Source: Acinetobacter parvus DSM 16617 = CIP 108168 (lineage in GTDB: Bacteria; Pseudomonadota; Gammaproteobacteria; Pseudomonadales; Moraxellaceae). From it: DNA of 64,000 bases. Of this stretch, positions 47,323 to 55,623 are shown one piece after another; within the stretch, counting starts at the first letter, position 1, and every line of letters begins with the position of its first letter. A program made the position numbers and the translations under genes. The stretch spans positions 1-64,000 of the forward strand of contig NZ_KB849207.1 in the NCBI RefSeq assembly GCF_000368025.1, in the 5' to 3' direction. The notes under the pieces were generated by a model. It did no database searches, was not told the origin of the DNA, and saw only the letters and a program-made list of their open reading frames with translations.

Positions 47323-47919
47323 ATGTCTATGATTGAGAGTTGGTTTTTTGTTTTTGCGATGATCGCGGTGTTATTGATTCCTGGGCCGACCAATGCTCTG
47401 CTCGCCAGTTCAACCCATCAACAAGGTGTGTTGAAAACCCTGCCGTTTATTCCTATGGAATGGTTGGGCTATGTCTATAGCATCGGGTTGTGGGCACTCT
47501 TTATCCATCTGTTCCATCCCATCTGGCCAGCACTCACCCACATTCTGCATGTTGCCAGCGTGGCTTATGTGTTATGGCTGGCCTTTCATTTATGGAAAAG
47601 TTCACACCTGCAAAAACATGACCAGCATCACCCACATATCCGAACGCCAGAGTTGTTTGTCTCGGCCTTGCGAAACCCTAAAACCTTGCTGCTGGCGGCA
47701 GGAATTTTTCCCAGTGAAACATGGGACTCGGTAGAGAATACAGTTCTGGTGTTTGCGGTATTCAGTGTGGTACTGATCCCTCTTTCAATCTTCTGGATGG
47801 TGTTTGGCCGTGCCTTACTGGCAGGTAGCTTGGTTGGAATCAAGGCCGACCATTTATATAAAGGATCGGCCATGCTGCTGCTGATGTGTATGTTGCCAAT
47901 GATCTTTCGTTTCTTCTAG
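47323..47919 (+). CDS. LysE/RhtB-family exporter
   Basis: A membrane protein of 198 residues with about five to six helices. The N-terminal LLIPGPTNALLASS is the family signature (PGPxxxxx). Such proteins export amino acids or similar small molecules; the substrate is unknown. Mid-protein there is a histidine-rich loop (KHDQHHPHIRTP), which is unusual for the family. It may start at 47329. It is convergent with dedA, 13 bp apart. Confidence 0.85.
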   Translation: MSMIESWFFVFAMIAVLLIPGPTNALLASSTHQQGVLKTLPFIPMEWLGYVYSIGLWALFIHLFHPIWPALTHILHVASVAYVLWLAFHLWKSSHLQKHDQHHPHIRTPELFVSALRNPKTLLLAAGIFPSETWDSVENTVLVFAVFSVVLIPLSIFWMVFGRALLAGSLVGIKADHLYKGSAMLLLMCMLPMIFRFF

Positions 47920-47931
47920 GCAGACATTGAA

Positions 47932-48570
47932 TTATTGTGCTTTACGGTTATCCAGTTTCTGGCGAATAAAACCAATCACACCTGGCAGGATACTGATAAT
48001 GATGATGCCAAAAATGAGGTGGGTGAAGTTGTCTTTCACAATTGGCATATTTCCGAATAAATAGCCGAGGGTAATAAAAGAGGCAACCCAACAGAAAGCG
48101 CCAACCACATTATAGGTCAGGAAAAACTTATAATTCATGCTGCCTGCACCCGCAACAAAAGGCGCAAAGGTACGTGCAAACGGCACAAAACGAGCAAAGA
48201 TAATGGTTTTTCCCCCATGACGCTGAAAAAACAGCTGGGTGTTGATCAAGTGCTGCTGATTGATAAAACGTGAGTTGATTTCAAATACGCGCGGGCCAAT
48301 GTGGCGGCCAATATGGTAATTGACGGTATCACCCAATACCGCTGCGATAAACAGCAAAATACCGAGTGCCCATGGGTCCATGGCACCCGTTGACGCAGCC
48401 AGCGCACCCGCAGCGAACAGCAGGCTGTCGCCTGGTAAAAATGGCATCACCACCAAACCAGTTTCAACAAAGATGATTAAAAATAGAATGGCATAAATCC
48501 ATATGCCATAATTGGTAATGAACTCTAAAAGATGTTCGTCAACGTGCAGAATAAAATCAATGAGTTCCAT
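47932..48570 (-). CDS. dedA: DedA-family membrane protein
   Basis: A protein of 212 residues of the DedA/SNARE-associated (VTT) family, thought to flip undecaprenyl phosphate or phospholipids. Key blocks: ETGLVVMPFLPGDSLLFAAGA with the conserved acidic residue and P-G-D/E, and FARFVPFARTFAPFVAGAGSM with the two essential arginines. I start it at ATG 48570; a TTG at 48585 is the alternative. Neither has a strong ribosome site. Confidence 0.92.
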   Translation of the reverse strand: MELIDFILHVDEHLLEFITNYGIWIYAILFLIIFVETGLVVMPFLPGDSLLFAAGALAASTGAMDPWALGILLFIAAVLGDTVNYHIGRHIGPRVFEINSRFINQQHLINTQLFFQRHGGKTIIFARFVPFARTFAPFVAGAGSMNYKFFLTYNVVGAFCWVASFITLGYLFGNMPIVKDNFTHLIFGIIIISILPGVIGFIRQKLDNRKAQ

Positions 48571-48673
48571 AAAATGTAAATACAATAAATTTGAGCTAAA
48601 TCCTAGCAGTGCCTTTAGGGAAAGTCAGTATAAAAAGCAAAATTATTGGTAACTTTACAGTGTGGAGCTGATC

Positions 48674-48872
48674 ATGTTTAATCCGAATGTCGTTGTAAAA
48701 AATATCGTCACGCAGCCATGCGTTGAGAATATTGTGACGCTGATTGCCCGTATCCTTATGGCCTATATTTTTGTCATTACAGGTTGGGGCAAGTTAACAG
48801 GTTAAGGTTATGCCGCAACCGCTCAATATATGGAATCAATGGGCGTGCCTGCCGCACTGTTACCCCTCACTT
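48674..48872 (+). pseudogene. Broken doxX-family gene
   Basis: From ATG 48674, preceded by GGAG, the frame reads ... NIVTLIARILMAYIFVITGW then GKLTG, a TAA stop at 48803-48805, then GYAATAQYMESMGVPAALLP, which is the normal start of a DoxX membrane protein. The bases AGGTTA occur twice in tandem (48799-48810); removing one copy restores GKLTGYAATAQYM. The gene also ends abruptly at about 48870, just before a palindromic mobile element. It is therefore dead twice over. Confidence 0.85.
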
Positions 48873-48890
48873 GGTAGATACACATCGCTT

Positions 48891-49222
48891 TGACATCCTC
48901 CCCGACCTAAAGGACGGGGATTCCTACTGCTAGATGGCAATGTCCTGCCACGAAACAGATACTATAGTTCTCTGCTTCTTATTCCAATGTAGTCCTACCT
49001 TTCGGATTGCAAAGAGTGCACGGATTACAATGGGGAAAACTGTTTTTTTCGTGTTGTATCAGTCTGCTGACTAAAAATATACAACGTAATTATCATAGCA
49101 CATGGATTACTAGATTCAAATGTTTTTAGCAATCCTAGCTAATCCCCACAAGGGGGACTAGCGGATTGCAGCCTTATATCCTCGGGCTAAACCCCGAGGT
49201 TTTACGGCTATTCGGATAAACC
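48891..49222 (-). mobile_element. IS200/IS605-derived palindromic element without transposase
   Basis: The left part TTGACATCCTCCCCGACC...GGACGGGG (stem CCCCGaCC / GGaCGGGG) is the right-end hairpin of the IS200/IS605 type, read on the minus strand. The right part has CCTCGGG / CCCGAGG with TTTTACGGCTATTCGG, the matching left-end hairpin. A third stem, CTAATCCCC / GGGGGACTAG, lies between them. About 330 bases hold no transposase. Such non-autonomous pieces moved by an IS605 TnpA elsewhere are known as palindrome-associated elements. The exact borders are estimated. Confidence 0.7.
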
Positions 49223-49267
49223 AACCGATGTTGAGATAATCAACATTCAAAAGGTTGCGCATGCTCA

Positions 49268-49706
49268 GTAAGCGTCCGCTGAACACACCTTATGAATTCG
49301 TCCTATAAGCCTTAATTTAGTCCCCACTTAAAAACAAGTGGGGACTTAAATTTATGACTACAAATAACCAGACATCCATCGCATCTCTTGCGAAAAACGA
49401 AGAACATACTGTGCTGAATTTAAACGTATGGATACGGCCATGGCTCAGGTGCTGAGAGCCTTTGGCTACATCAAACCGCATTGTGCCTACCTATTCTGTA
49501 ATAAACGTGACCATCGCATGAAAGTGCTGGTACATGATGGACTGGGCATGTGGCTATGTGCCCGACGGCTGGAACAGGGCAAATTTCACTGGGCTAAAGT
49601 TCACCAGGGTGAAACCGTAGCTCTCAGCCCAGAACAGTTACAGGCAGTGATCCAGGGTTTGCCCTGGCAACGCATTGGACGACAGCAAGAGGTCACAATG
49701 CTCTAA
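49268..49706 (+). mobile_element. Left-end fragment of an IS66-family insertion sequence with truncated tnpB
   Basis: GTAAGCGTCCGCTGAAC at 49268 is an IS66 terminal repeat, like the one at 44404. A hairpin GTCCCCACTT / AAGTGGGGAC follows at 49320-49345. Then comes a short frame from 49353, which may be the start of the first accessory gene. At about 49425 it breaks into the frame MDTAMAQVLRAFGYIKPHCA, then YLFCNKRDHRMKVLVHDGLG and GMWLCARRLEQGKFHW, the middle and end of IS66 TnpB, stopping at 49706. The N-terminal third of TnpB and all of TnpC are missing. Confidence 0.85.
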
Positions 49707-49763
49707 ACTAGCTTGGTACATTCTGCTATTCTCCAAACATTCTATTTCATTCTTCTCATGACC

Positions 49764-49928
49764 TCAGGCATAGAGTAATGTAATCACATCAGATGCACAA
49801 ATTTGACTTTGACGCACACGTTTAATCTTGCCACAAGTGAGCATGTATTGCTCAACCTGCTCTGAAATATCAGTGCAGAAACCATCAATTAGGCAGAAAA
49901 GTGTTGTAAGCTGTGTGTCGATAGGCAT
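49764..49928 (-). pseudogene. N-terminal fragment of an IS982-family transposase
   Basis: The minus-strand frame from ATG 49928 reads MPIDTQLTTLFCLIDGFCTD, then ISEQVEQYMLTCGKIKRVRQ, then SQICASDVITLLYA and stop. This matches the start of IS982 transposases (LFCLVDDFC ... R......SE.MTLLI). It breaks off after 54 residues, before the catalytic DDE core. No terminal repeat was recognised. The stretch 49929-50140 has nothing I recognise. Confidence 0.75.
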
Positions 49929-50140
49929 TTTGAGATCATTGTTTTTTTGTCATGATTAAATTTTGATTTAAATGCCTGTCCTTTTACAACTTCCTTATCC
50001 CGAATTCACGTTAAGTAGAGACCTGTTCCCAATTTGGATCTGCCTCCAGTAAAATTAACTTTAGCTAGTCTTGTTGTGGTTTTTCTAATGCCATCCATTT
50101 TACTTGCGGGATCGAATATATTTCTTTTATATTCATATTC

Positions 50141-50806
50141 TTAGAATTCAACATCTGAATATAGTTCAATATCATGCATTTTCAAGGGATGCTGGAATGC
50201 CAAATATGCCGCATGTAAAGCCATGCGTTTTAAATGAAACCTGGCTGAATCAGGATGATAGAGTTTATCTCCCATAATCGGATGACCAATATGCATCATA
50301 TGGACGCGGAGTTGATGTGACCGTCCTGTAACAGGTTCCAAACGGACTCGACTTTGATCTGTTTCCGCATCATATTTCATCAACTGAAATATAGTCTTGG
50401 CCTGTTTGCCGAGTTCAAAATGCACCATTTGACGTGGACGATTTTCCCAGTCAGTGATCAAGGGAACTTCAACACTTCCCTCAGCCTGAATTTTTCCTTG
50501 TATCAACGCAATATAGTATTTTTTTATTGTACGTGCCTGAAACATCTTGCTGACCGCAACTTCAGCATCGCGGTGTTTAGCAAACATCAATAAGCCAGAG
50601 GTGGCCATATCTAGCCGATGAGTGACTTTAGCTGTTGGAAATTTTTCCAAAATCCGCAAATAGGCACTGTCCTGATGTTCAGGTAAACGCCCCATTACTG
50701 ACAATAATCCAGCAGGCTTATTGACCACCATCAGATCTTCATCTTCATATATGATTTCAAGCGGTTCCTGTGGTGGCATATACATAAAGTCGTTATTTAA
50801 GGGCAT
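50141..50806 (-). CDS. RluA-family pseudouridine synthase
   Basis: An enzyme of 221 residues, the size of E. coli RluA, which modifies U746 of 23S rRNA and U32 of several tRNAs. The catalytic aspartate is in VTHRLDMATSGLLMFA, the start is IIYEDEDLMVVNKPAGLLSV, and the third motif is LEPVTGRSHQLRVHM. There is no S4 domain. I start it at ATG 50806; upstream starts exist. RluA is the likeliest of the subfamilies because of size and HRLDMATSG, but this needs a tree. Confidence 0.88.
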   Translation of the reverse strand: MPLNNDFMYMPPQEPLEIIYEDEDLMVVNKPAGLLSVMGRLPEHQDSAYLRILEKFPTAKVTHRLDMATSGLLMFAKHRDAEVAVSKMFQARTIKKYYIALIQGKIQAEGSVEVPLITDWENRPRQMVHFELGKQAKTIFQLMKYDAETDQSRVRLEPVTGRSHQLRVHMMHIGHPIMGDKLYHPDSARFHLKRMALHAAYLAFQHPLKMHDIELYSDVEF

Positions 50807-50902
50807 AGGCAACAGACAACCTGGATAAACGCAAATTGGCAACGATTATAGTTCTGCCAAGGGGTTTAGCAAGAGTCCTTAAGCTCGATGGTTTAAGAAC
50901 AA

Positions 50903-51097
50903 TTAGGAATTTTTATTGCTCTTGGCTAAATTCTCTTTATACATCTCTTCCAGTGTCGCAATTTCACGATTAAGAAAAGCAATCAGGTAGTCTTTTGCCC
51001 GTGCCAGACCCAGTTGCCTGAATGAAACCATATCCTTGGTTTTGCGTGTTACCAGTCCAAATACATCTTTTTTGGGAATGATTACGATTGTTCTGAC
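50903..51097 (-). pseudogene. C-terminal fragment of an unrecognised protein
   Basis: An open minus-strand frame of 64 codons with no start but with coding-like composition: VIIPKKDVFGLVTRKTKDMV, then SFRQLGLARAKDYLIAFLNR, then EIATLEEMYKENLAKSN and stop. It begins after an in-frame TAG at 51098-51100. I do not recognise the family. It could be the end of a gene whose front was lost when mobile elements came and went around it. Confidence 0.4.
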
Positions 51098-51100
51098 CTA

Positions 51101-51660
51101 TTTCCTGTGATCATTCTTTGGTTTTACCTATTGTTTCAATTATATCATTTTGTTTTTTAATATAAAAATATCGACTTCTATTCAAAATAGCAAAGCTTTA
51201 TCGATGAACTTCACATTTATATTAGATTTTATTGATGTGGTTTTTATTATTTAAGTCTGATTGGTCATATTCTATTTCATTAAATTTTTCAGGGTATCAA
51301 GGGAAAACATGTTGTTTACTTCAACACCTATAACTTTGTAAGTTATAACCTCTGCCTATAAACTTTTGATCTATAGCGTCCTAAGCCGAATCGAGACCTT
51401 TTGGATAAGTACACACTTGCTTGATAAGCTTCGGTGCATGCTACTCTTTTCGATCCCCTTACGGAACTTTAATCGTTCCTCAACCCTTGAGACATAGTTT
51501 AGGCAGATTGCTGTGGGATTGTTTTCCTAAAAATTACTATTTCTAGCCATCCATGAAATAATTTTGCATATCCAGTTTTATAATTGGAATTATTTTCCAA
51601 ATAAAGCATAGATTTACCTATTATCTTCCGATATATCCTGTTTTATCTGTGTATTTTTTT
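51101..51660. other. Long intergenic region with a palindrome and a GC-richer block
   Basis: Most of it is very AT-rich. At 51330-51348 lies the palindrome TATAACTT-TGT-AAGTTATA. Directly after it, 51350-51520 is a block of higher GC content with GGAAC / GTTCC able to pair (about 51473-51490). A minus-strand frame through it reads RVEERLKFRKGIEKSSMHRS and further, without a start. It may be an insertion-sequence remnant or a structured RNA; I cannot tell. Confidence 0.4.
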
Positions 51661-51675
51661 ACTTAAAAAACAGAT

Positions 51676-52563
51676 TTAAGCCCAAATCACCATAATTGCG
51701 GCCACAATCACCAACCACAAACCCAAATGATCGGTTTTGGCGAGCTTCTCTTTAAAGAAAAATGCTGAGATCAGTAGGCTAAATAATATTTCGACCTGCC
51801 CCAGGGTTTTGACTATTGCCACCGTTTGCATACTCATGGCACTAAACCAACCGACTGAGGCGAGAAAACTACAGATGCTCACGCGCAGGGTTAGGCCAAG
51901 ACGCTGCCACATTTTATAAAGTGTTGTTCGGCTAAAAATCCCTAGGTAGAGTAAAAGTATAATACACTGAAAGCTGATCAGGCTGCAAAGTACCCATCCT
52001 GCACGATGCAGGAACGGCAACATGCTCAGTTCCAGACTGGCTTCGCGGACCAGTAATGAAGTGATGGCAAAGCATAATCCACTTCCCAAACCAATCATTA
52101 AGGTTTTAAATGATAATTCAGTGTGTTGACGACCTTTACTCAGTAGAAAGACTGCCACTGCACCAATCAATACACCCACCCAACCCCATGCAGTCAAATG
52201 TTCCTGTAGGAATAAAACACCGACCAAAGCCGCCAAAATGGCTTCACTTTTGGCCAGCCCGACACCAATGGCATAGTTCTTCTGCTGGAATAATTTGACC
52301 ATTAATGCTGTGGCATAAATCTGGCTAATGCCCGCAATCACCACATAGACCCAGAATTTATGGGAGAAATGAACCTGCGCTGTAACAGGTTGGTGCAGAT
52401 AGAGAAATGCCAGATAGCTAAAGGCAAAGATGGGGGAAAATAAAAATCGAGCCAATGTCGTTCCATAGACATCAACGGTGGTACTGAGTTGTTTTTGAAA
52501 TGCATTACGCCACGCCTGCATAAAAGCGGCCATGAGAGTGAATAGAATCCAGGTGATTGCCAT
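51676..52563 (-). CDS. EamA/DMT-family transporter
   Basis: A membrane protein of 295 residues with ten helices in two EamA repeats (about 1-140 and 152-293). The second repeat has the family ending LGQVEILFSLLISAFFFKEKL and WLVIVAAIMVIWA. The substrate cannot be predicted. No good ribosome site precedes the ATG. It is unrelated in sequence detail to the fragment at 21767, other than being of the same superfamily. Confidence 0.9.
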   Translation of the reverse strand: MAITWILFTLMAAFMQAWRNAFQKQLSTTVDVYGTTLARFLFSPIFAFSYLAFLYLHQPVTAQVHFSHKFWVYVVIAGISQIYATALMVKLFQQKNYAIGVGLAKSEAILAALVGVLFLQEHLTAWGWVGVLIGAVAVFLLSKGRQHTELSFKTLMIGLGSGLCFAITSLLVREASLELSMLPFLHRAGWVLCSLISFQCIILLLYLGIFSRTTLYKMWQRLGLTLRVSICSFLASVGWFSAMSMQTVAIVKTLGQVEILFSLLISAFFFKEKLAKTDHLGLWLVIVAAIMVIWA

Positions 52564-52716
52564 AGATTGAAACGCAAAATCAAAAAGTGATGGTAATTTA
52601 CTCTGTTTTAAACAGTTTTTCGATGGTCAATATATCCATTCATGTTATTGAGTCCTAAAATATGTTTGACTTATGATGTTTTTTAAACTGATCAAGTCCA
52701 TATTCTATCCTTGTAT

Positions 52717-53295
52717 TTAGTAAGCTGACTGATCAGCATTATTTTGTCTTTTTTTCTGTATCCAACATGCGAGCACAATCACGAGAATAATCACAAATAC
52801 CGTAATCACAACAGGCATCACAAATGCCAAAATCGACAACACAATTGAGCCAATCAACTCCCCCGTTGCCACTACAAAATTCCCCAGTCCACCAGTGGTT
52901 GCTGTTGAAACACCTCGTGCAGCGACCGTACTCATTTGCACCACACCTGCTGTTCCACCACCGACAATAATGGCCGAAGCCCAACTGGCAAATTGCGACA
53001 TTTCGCCACTGCTTACAGCCATTGTGGTGAGTGTACCTGCAATCATGGCGGCAGGCGTTGCAACGGTATCGAGTAAGTTATCAACCCACGGTACATAATA
53101 CGCAGCAATTTCACTGATTGTTGCCACGGTCAAAGCCAGACAAACGGCAGGCATCGCCAACCATTCAAAACCTTTCAAGGGTTCAAACCAACCCATGAGC
53201 GCCGCAACACTCATGACCAGCAAAGGCATAAAAACCCGAAAACCACTGGCTGCGCTTAATCCTACGCCGATACAAAGTCCTAAAATTGTTTCCAT
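52717..53295 (-). CDS. DUF4126 family membrane protein
   Basis: A protein of 192 residues with five to six membrane helices and a glycine/alanine/threonine-rich centre (IIVGGGTAGVVQMSTVAARG, STATTGGLGN). The start METILGLCIGVGLSAASGFRVFMPLL is typical of DUF4126. Function unknown. AAGGAAA precedes the ATG. The last residues are a basic tail. Confidence 0.88.
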   Translation of the reverse strand: METILGLCIGVGLSAASGFRVFMPLLVMSVAALMGWFEPLKGFEWLAMPAVCLALTVATISEIAAYYVPWVDNLLDTVATPAAMIAGTLTTMAVSSGEMSQFASWASAIIVGGGTAGVVQMSTVAARGVSTATTGGLGNFVVATGELIGSIVLSILAFVMPVVITVFVIILVIVLACWIQKKRQNNADQSAY

Positions 53296-53357
53296 CTGGG
53301 TTTTCCTTATTTTTGTCAGATATCGTTATCTTGTTATTTCATATTTTACAGTAACAA

Positions 53358-53383
53358 AAAAGCCCTATCGAGTGACAGGGCTT
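53358..53383 (-). terminator. Terminator of the zinc-ribbon gene
   Basis: Stem AAAGCCCT / AGGGCTTT around a 10-base loop; the A-run at 53355-53360 gives a T-run on the minus strand. Confidence 0.85.
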
Positions 53384-53421
53384 TCATCAAAACAGTGGGT
53401 AACTGTTTGGTGTTTTGCGGC

Positions 53422-53565
53422 TTAGGCATTCTTACTGTTGAATTGATTGCCAAGGCATTTGGTACACGGAGGTAAACGATCAGTACCAATTTCTAAATAG
53501 GTGCGGTGTCCGCATTGAACACAAAAATAGAAGCCAGTTCCAGGTCTTTCGCCAGCAGTAACCAT
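53422..53565 (-). CDS. Small zinc-ribbon protein
   Basis: A protein of 47 residues with two CxxC knuckles: FYFCVQCGHRTYL and PPCTKCLGNQF. They are 19 residues apart, as in rubredoxin- or zinc-ribbon folds. The ATG at 53565 has GGAG 7 bases upstream, and a terminator follows the stop, so it has its own signals. Such ribbons in this size class occur widely in Acinetobacter; the function is unknown. Confidence 0.82.
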   Translation of the reverse strand: MVTAGERPGTGFYFCVQCGHRTYLEIGTDRLPPCTKCLGNQFNSKNA

Positions 53566-53716
53566 CTTTGTTCTCCATAGATTTTAGAAATGGTTCATAT
53601 ACTATAGCGTGATAACCTTGATTATTTATTGACCTTTCTGACGAATGGTGATGGCGGAAAGGTTAAGAAAGAGCTTAGATTTTTTTTCCTCCCAAGCATT
53701 ATCTCCCCACTATCTC

Positions 53717-55534
53717 TCAAGGGGCACAATATATCATTGGAAAAACACCTGCATCTTTAGCCGCATGAGAAAATGAAGATAAAATCCATAGCCATTGAAT
53801 AATATGCCCTCCAACTTTATGTCCTTGTTGTAATTTTCTCAGTTCTTTTTCTATGTTGGATTTTGAAATAAAATTACAACTCAGGATACACTTCCTATGT
53901 AATTTTGGGTTTTTTAAAATTAAATCAATATCTTGTTTAAAATTACCAGCATCCTTGCGAATCCTAGAAATTTTAGTTTGTACTCCCTTACCTTTACCAT
54001 TAGCACCCTTTCCACTCTTATATGAATCTGCAAAAGTCGTGGAGTATTTATTTAATATTTGTTGTCTTGAAAAATGCATATTTCCTAAATTTTTGATACC
54101 TTGCCCCACTACATCCTGTAATCTACTTGCTGAGTTAGTTTCATCATTCGAATATTTTGAATGAATAAAATTAATACTAAAGTCTTTTAAATCAATAGTT
54201 AAATGATCTGCCCATTCATCACCTAAATCATCACAAAAAATATAATCGTTATTTGAATGTATCATTTCTACAAAATTAAACATTGAATTTGGTGTAAAAG
54301 CTTCTTGTACAGTACTAAATTCTCCTTTTTCTGATGTAACTTGTTTGATGTTATTTTGAGGATAAAGCATAGCTAAAATCGAATCTATTTCAGACACCCC
54401 AGATACATCCTCGAAGCAACTCTCCATGCAGTACATATATCGAGGGTTATCAAAAGTTAAACAGAATAGCCCATTTTTATTAATGTAATTTAAAAGGCTT
54501 TCTAACTTACCATTTTCTTCGATTTTAAAATTTCTCAATAATTTCGAATAAATAGACAATGTTTTTTTATTTCTATTTATTTTTGTGGATTCTTCTAAGC
54601 TAACTATGTCTAGATTAGAATCTATTTCATACACAGCCCCAAGTCGAAGAAATAATTTATCAGATATTACATTAGGTACATCTATAACTTTTTTAACACG
54701 CTTAGTTTTACCATTTATTTTTTCTTTTCTTTTTCGTTCATATTTTAATGAAATTATACCATCCTCTATCCTTTCCTCAATTGCAGAAACATCAATTAAT
54801 AAAGCTGCTGGATTACAAGAAGAAAGCACATCATTTAATAAAACTTTTTTTGCAAATATTTGAAGAAACTCATTCTCTTTAGCATTTTTAATTAATTGAA
54901 TTTGACTATGTGCCCATTCAACTATGCTCTCAACAGACTGTCTAGACGATGATTCAACAAATCTACCACTCGCTGAAATAGACTTCGTTTGCCCTTGCTC
55001 CCTTACTTTAAAGTACGATGGGACTGAACGTCCTGCTGAATGACTTGAAAAAGATCCCTCCAGATCACTTGCTTCAAATGATCTATTTCTAATAGCTTTT
55101 TCTGAAACAGTCATATTGCGTAATGATATTTTTTGGAAATCAGCATTTTTTCCAACTAATTTACTCAACTCACTAACATCAATTAATTGAAAACTATCTT
55201 TTACAAACTGTAAATATGTCGAACAGCTTTTACTTAGTAAAACTAAATAATCATCTATCTCCATTAAAATTATATAGGCATAAATACGGTCTTCATAATT
55301 ATCATCATCTAAGAAATGAACTGGTCTGACTGTTGAAAAGACTTTAATTGATAAAGTGTAATCAATATTTGTTTGTGTCTGCTTCTTAGTTCTAAATTTA
55401 TCTATTATAAATTGCGTATTATCTTCTTTATTATCAGTTGCTAATTTGAGTATTTCATGAATTACAATGTCATTAGGCGAAACATTAGATTTAAAAAATA
55501 GAACATTTTTTGTCAATTCTAATCTATCAGGCAT
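53717..55534 (-). CDS. Large protein of unknown function, AT-rich, possible nuclease or defence gene
   Basis: A protein of 605 residues that I cannot place in a named family with confidence. The DNA is clearly more AT-rich than acnD upstream and DUF4126 downstream, suggesting transfer. No signal peptide or membrane helix is seen. Residues about 1-240 form a variable domain with a segment SLRNMTVSEKAIRNRSFEAS. About 435-520 is the most conserved-looking part: DDLGDEWADHLTIDLKDFSI, then NFIHSKYSN, then SASRLQDVVGQGIKNLGN. The spacing of acidic residues followed by IHSK recalls restriction-type nuclease cores, but that is inference. Site AGGG stands 7 bases before ATG 55534. It is a single gene inserted right behind the propionate operon terminator. 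Confidence 0.7.
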   Translation of the reverse strand: MPDRLELTKNVLFFKSNVSPNDIVIHEILKLATDNKEDNTQFIIDKFRTKKQTQTNIDYTLSIKVFSTVRPVHFLDDDNYEDRIYAYIILMEIDDYLVLLSKSCSTYLQFVKDSFQLIDVSELSKLVGKNADFQKISLRNMTVSEKAIRNRSFEASDLEGSFSSHSAGRSVPSYFKVREQGQTKSISASGRFVESSSRQSVESIVEWAHSQIQLIKNAKENEFLQIFAKKVLLNDVLSSCNPAALLIDVSAIEERIEDGIISLKYERKRKEKINGKTKRVKKVIDVPNVISDKLFLRLGAVYEIDSNLDIVSLEESTKINRNKKTLSIYSKLLRNFKIEENGKLESLLNYINKNGLFCLTFDNPRYMYCMESCFEDVSGVSEIDSILAMLYPQNNIKQVTSEKGEFSTVQEAFTPNSMFNFVEMIHSNNDYIFCDDLGDEWADHLTIDLKDFSINFIHSKYSNDETNSASRLQDVVGQGIKNLGNMHFSRQQILNKYSTTFADSYKSGKGANGKGKGVQTKISRIRKDAGNFKQDIDLILKNPKLHRKCILSCNFISKSNIEKELRKLQQGHKVGGHIIQWLWILSSFSHAAKDAGVFPMIYCAP

Positions 55535-55560
55535 ATTCTAACCCTATATTCTTATTTAAT

Positions 55561-55592
55561 AAAAAACCCCATCATCAAGATAGGGTTTTTTT
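55561..55592 (-). terminator. Terminator of the propionate operon
   Basis: Arms AAAAAACCCcATC and GATaGGGTTTTTT pair around ATCAA with one mismatch. It has T-runs on both strands and lies 32 bp after the acnD stop on the minus strand. Confidence 0.9.
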
Positions 55593-55623
55593 ACAAAAAT
55601 ATCAATCACTTTTAGCTAAAGTA

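Noticed and set aside
49353..49451. Short frame MTTNNQTSIASLAKNEEH as a separate gene
   Set aside because: It lies just inside the IS66 left end and breaks off where tnpB begins; kept as part of the IS fragment only.
51350..51520. Integron attC site or group II intron end
   Set aside because: The core sites of attC and the domain V stem of group II introns are not there; only short stems are seen.
53358..53383. Terminator for the 605-residue gene
   Set aside because: It lies after the zinc-ribbon gene on the minus strand; the 605-residue gene ends at 53717, upstream of that gene's own start, and no clear hairpin follows it directly.
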